Of a stretch of DNA of 64,000 nt, positions 61,777-64,000 are shown in pieces; within the stretch, counting starts at the first letter, position 1; each line of letters starts with the position of its first letter. A program made the position numbers and the translations under genes. The notes beneath the pieces are model-generated. The model did not search any database. It was not told the origin of the DNA and saw only the letters and a list, made by a program, of their open reading frames with translations. This DNA comes from Symbiodinium sp. CCMP2592 (taxonomy: Eukaryota; Sar; Dinophyceae; Suessiales; Symbiodiniaceae): positions 124,001-188,000 of the forward strand of contig CAJNDT010003846.1 of assembly GCA_905221615.1 (NCBI GenBank), in the 5' to 3' direction.

Positions 61777-62711
61777 TTATTTCCCACCCTTCACGACAGG
61801 GACGAGGCCACCGGCCACCGCCGCCATGATGGCCGCGGGGATCAATGCTGCCTGTGCGCCCCACGCAGGGTGCGTCTCCATGGCCGCCACGCCACCCAGG
61901 CCGAAGAAGAAGATGCCGGAGCCGAAGAGGAAGACCTTCAGCAGGGTGGGCGGCTCGGCACCGTCCGTCTGCGCCCTGGCCCACAAGCCGAGGCCCACAC
62001 CGAAGTCGGTCAAATAGCCGGTGAAGTGCGTCGTGCAAACGGGAAGGGAGCTGCATCGACGAGTGATGCCATTCTGGATGCCCTGCGAGAAGGCCCACAA
62101 GAACAGGCACTCGGAGGCATCACCATTGGCAATGCCAGCTTGGGCCTTGCAGTAGTGCACCAGGCAACCGAACATGACGGCGAAGGCTGCTGCCAACAGG
62201 TTGGGCGAGTAGCGCCCCTGGTAGATGGCCTCCTGGTCACACTTGCTGATGCCGGCCACAAAAGATCCGGTGGCAAAGGAGAGCATCAGGTGGAAGAACT
62301 TGATGCCACCGTTCATGATGAGACGTCCGGTGTGGCTGGTGTTGCCGTCTGGTGGGACACGGTCATGCCCATGTCGATGATGGCCAGGGCGTTCACGAAG
62401 CCAGACGTGAAGCAGAGAATGTTGGAGATCATGACGAAGCTGCTGTAGTCGGGGCGCTTCTCCGCTGGACCCGCTGCTGCCGGCTGTGCTTGTTCGGTGT
62501 ACGCAAAGGCACCGCAGGCGATCATCAGCGCCAAAGAAACGAACAGGGCGTGGTCGGCGATGGTCCTGGCCATGCCGGATGACTCCTGTACGACTGGTTC
62601 GCTGAAGGCATGCTGGCTTTGGAAGCTCCACAGCGCGCAGACGCCAAGTGCCAGGAGCGCAGCGCCGCGCACGCGGCTGCTCCTGGCACGGGTGCTCAAC
62701 ATGGCCGGCAT
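61777..62711 (-). pseudogene. YoaK-like gene, unit C, with a one-base deletion
   Basis: It starts normally at ATG 62711 and matches units A and B, but one C is missing at about 62345 (GTTGCCGTC where the others have GTTGCCCGTC), just after the VSHQT motif. The frame shifts and stops at 62313 after 132 residues. The rest of the gene stays intact in the other frame down to a stop at 61777. The C-terminus also differs (VVKGGK in place of VVKAGKAA). It is either a freshly broken copy or an assembly/base-calling error. Confidence 0.75.
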
Positions 62712-63102
62712 GATGGAGGCTCGACGCCGCCTGCGGGCTGCAAAGGGGAAACAGCGAGCAAAATGCTGCGGATCATCGGCACAGCGGGAATCCGAACAGC
62801 AATCTCGACTCTAAGAGATGTGTTGGACGAGTCACAAGTCACAAGTCAGTATAACGACGCAGCAGTGTGCGCATTTTATCGTCGGCTGCTTTCGAAGCGC
62901 AACTGGGACGCCGAACACGTGGCATACCACGCGAGGCTGCAACTGGGGGAGAGTGGGGCGATGGAGTACATGACTGCGGGTCTATCCGGGATTTTGGGAC
63001 TGAACACAAGTCTTGGAAGGCCTGCAAGACACCGATGGCTTCCGAAAAGTTTTGGGAAACCGTCGAAGCCGAATTATTGTCGCTTGGACGAAGAGGTTCG
63101 GC

Positions 63103-64000
<898 letters not shown>

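Overview
The window looks like nuclear DNA of a dinoflagellate, most likely a member of the Symbiodiniaceae or a close relative. Three things point there. (1) The beta-tubulin genes can be reconstructed exon by exon, and most introns start with GC or GA rather than GT and end in AG followed by G. (2) Short plant-type telomere-like tracts (CCCTAAA/TTTAGGG) are scattered throughout. (3) All supported genes lie on one strand (minus), and two unrelated genes sit in a tandem array. The species cannot be named from sequence alone.

Layout. 1-21.5 kb is mostly non-coding: small palindromic MITE-like elements in several families, interstitial telomere-like tracts, an AT-rich island (about 11.45-12.7 kb) and a few weak coding candidates (about 5 kb, 15 kb, 18.8 kb and 20.5 kb). 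At 21.5-23.0 kb is an intact intronless-looking gene for an XK-related (XKR, scramblase-family) multi-pass membrane protein. 23-32.4 kb is again repeat-rich with no gene I can support. 32.4-37.1 kb is satellite DNA: an 84-bp minisatellite, a roughly 430-bp CTA array, degenerate GACTCTAT repeats, and a roughly 1.2-kb TTTC-rich block present twice. 37.1-49.6 kb is a dense minus-strand block. It holds a non-LTR retrotransposon (LINE) with ORF1 and ORF2. ORF1 begins with about 36 residues of ubiquitin and carries an RRM-like segment and a coiled coil. ORF2 has zinc fingers, an APE-type endonuclease, reverse transcriptase, a CCHC finger, RNase H and an extra C-terminal region. Downstream on the same strand are four more ORFs: one with an Sm/LSm-like domain, two with a membrane segment plus coiled coil, and one unknown. 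From 50.9 kb to the end is a tandem array with a period of about 5.2-5.3 kb. Each unit carries a DUF1275/YoaK-like membrane-protein gene and a 14-exon beta-tubulin gene; there are two full units and a third cut by the window edge.

How it fits together. The array is the only region with clear cellular genes that are nearly identical between copies. It fits the dinoflagellate habit of raising expression by tandem duplication and processing transcripts by spliced-leader (SL) trans-splicing. Partial SL-like sequences lie just upstream of the tubulin start codons, of LINE ORF1 and of a small secreted-protein candidate. The most unusual features are the ubiquitin-headed LINE ORF1, an ORF2 frame that overlaps ORF1 in +1 phase without an early ATG, the ubiquitin-like peptide in the Sm-like ORF on the far side of the LINE, and the heterologous two-gene repeat unit.
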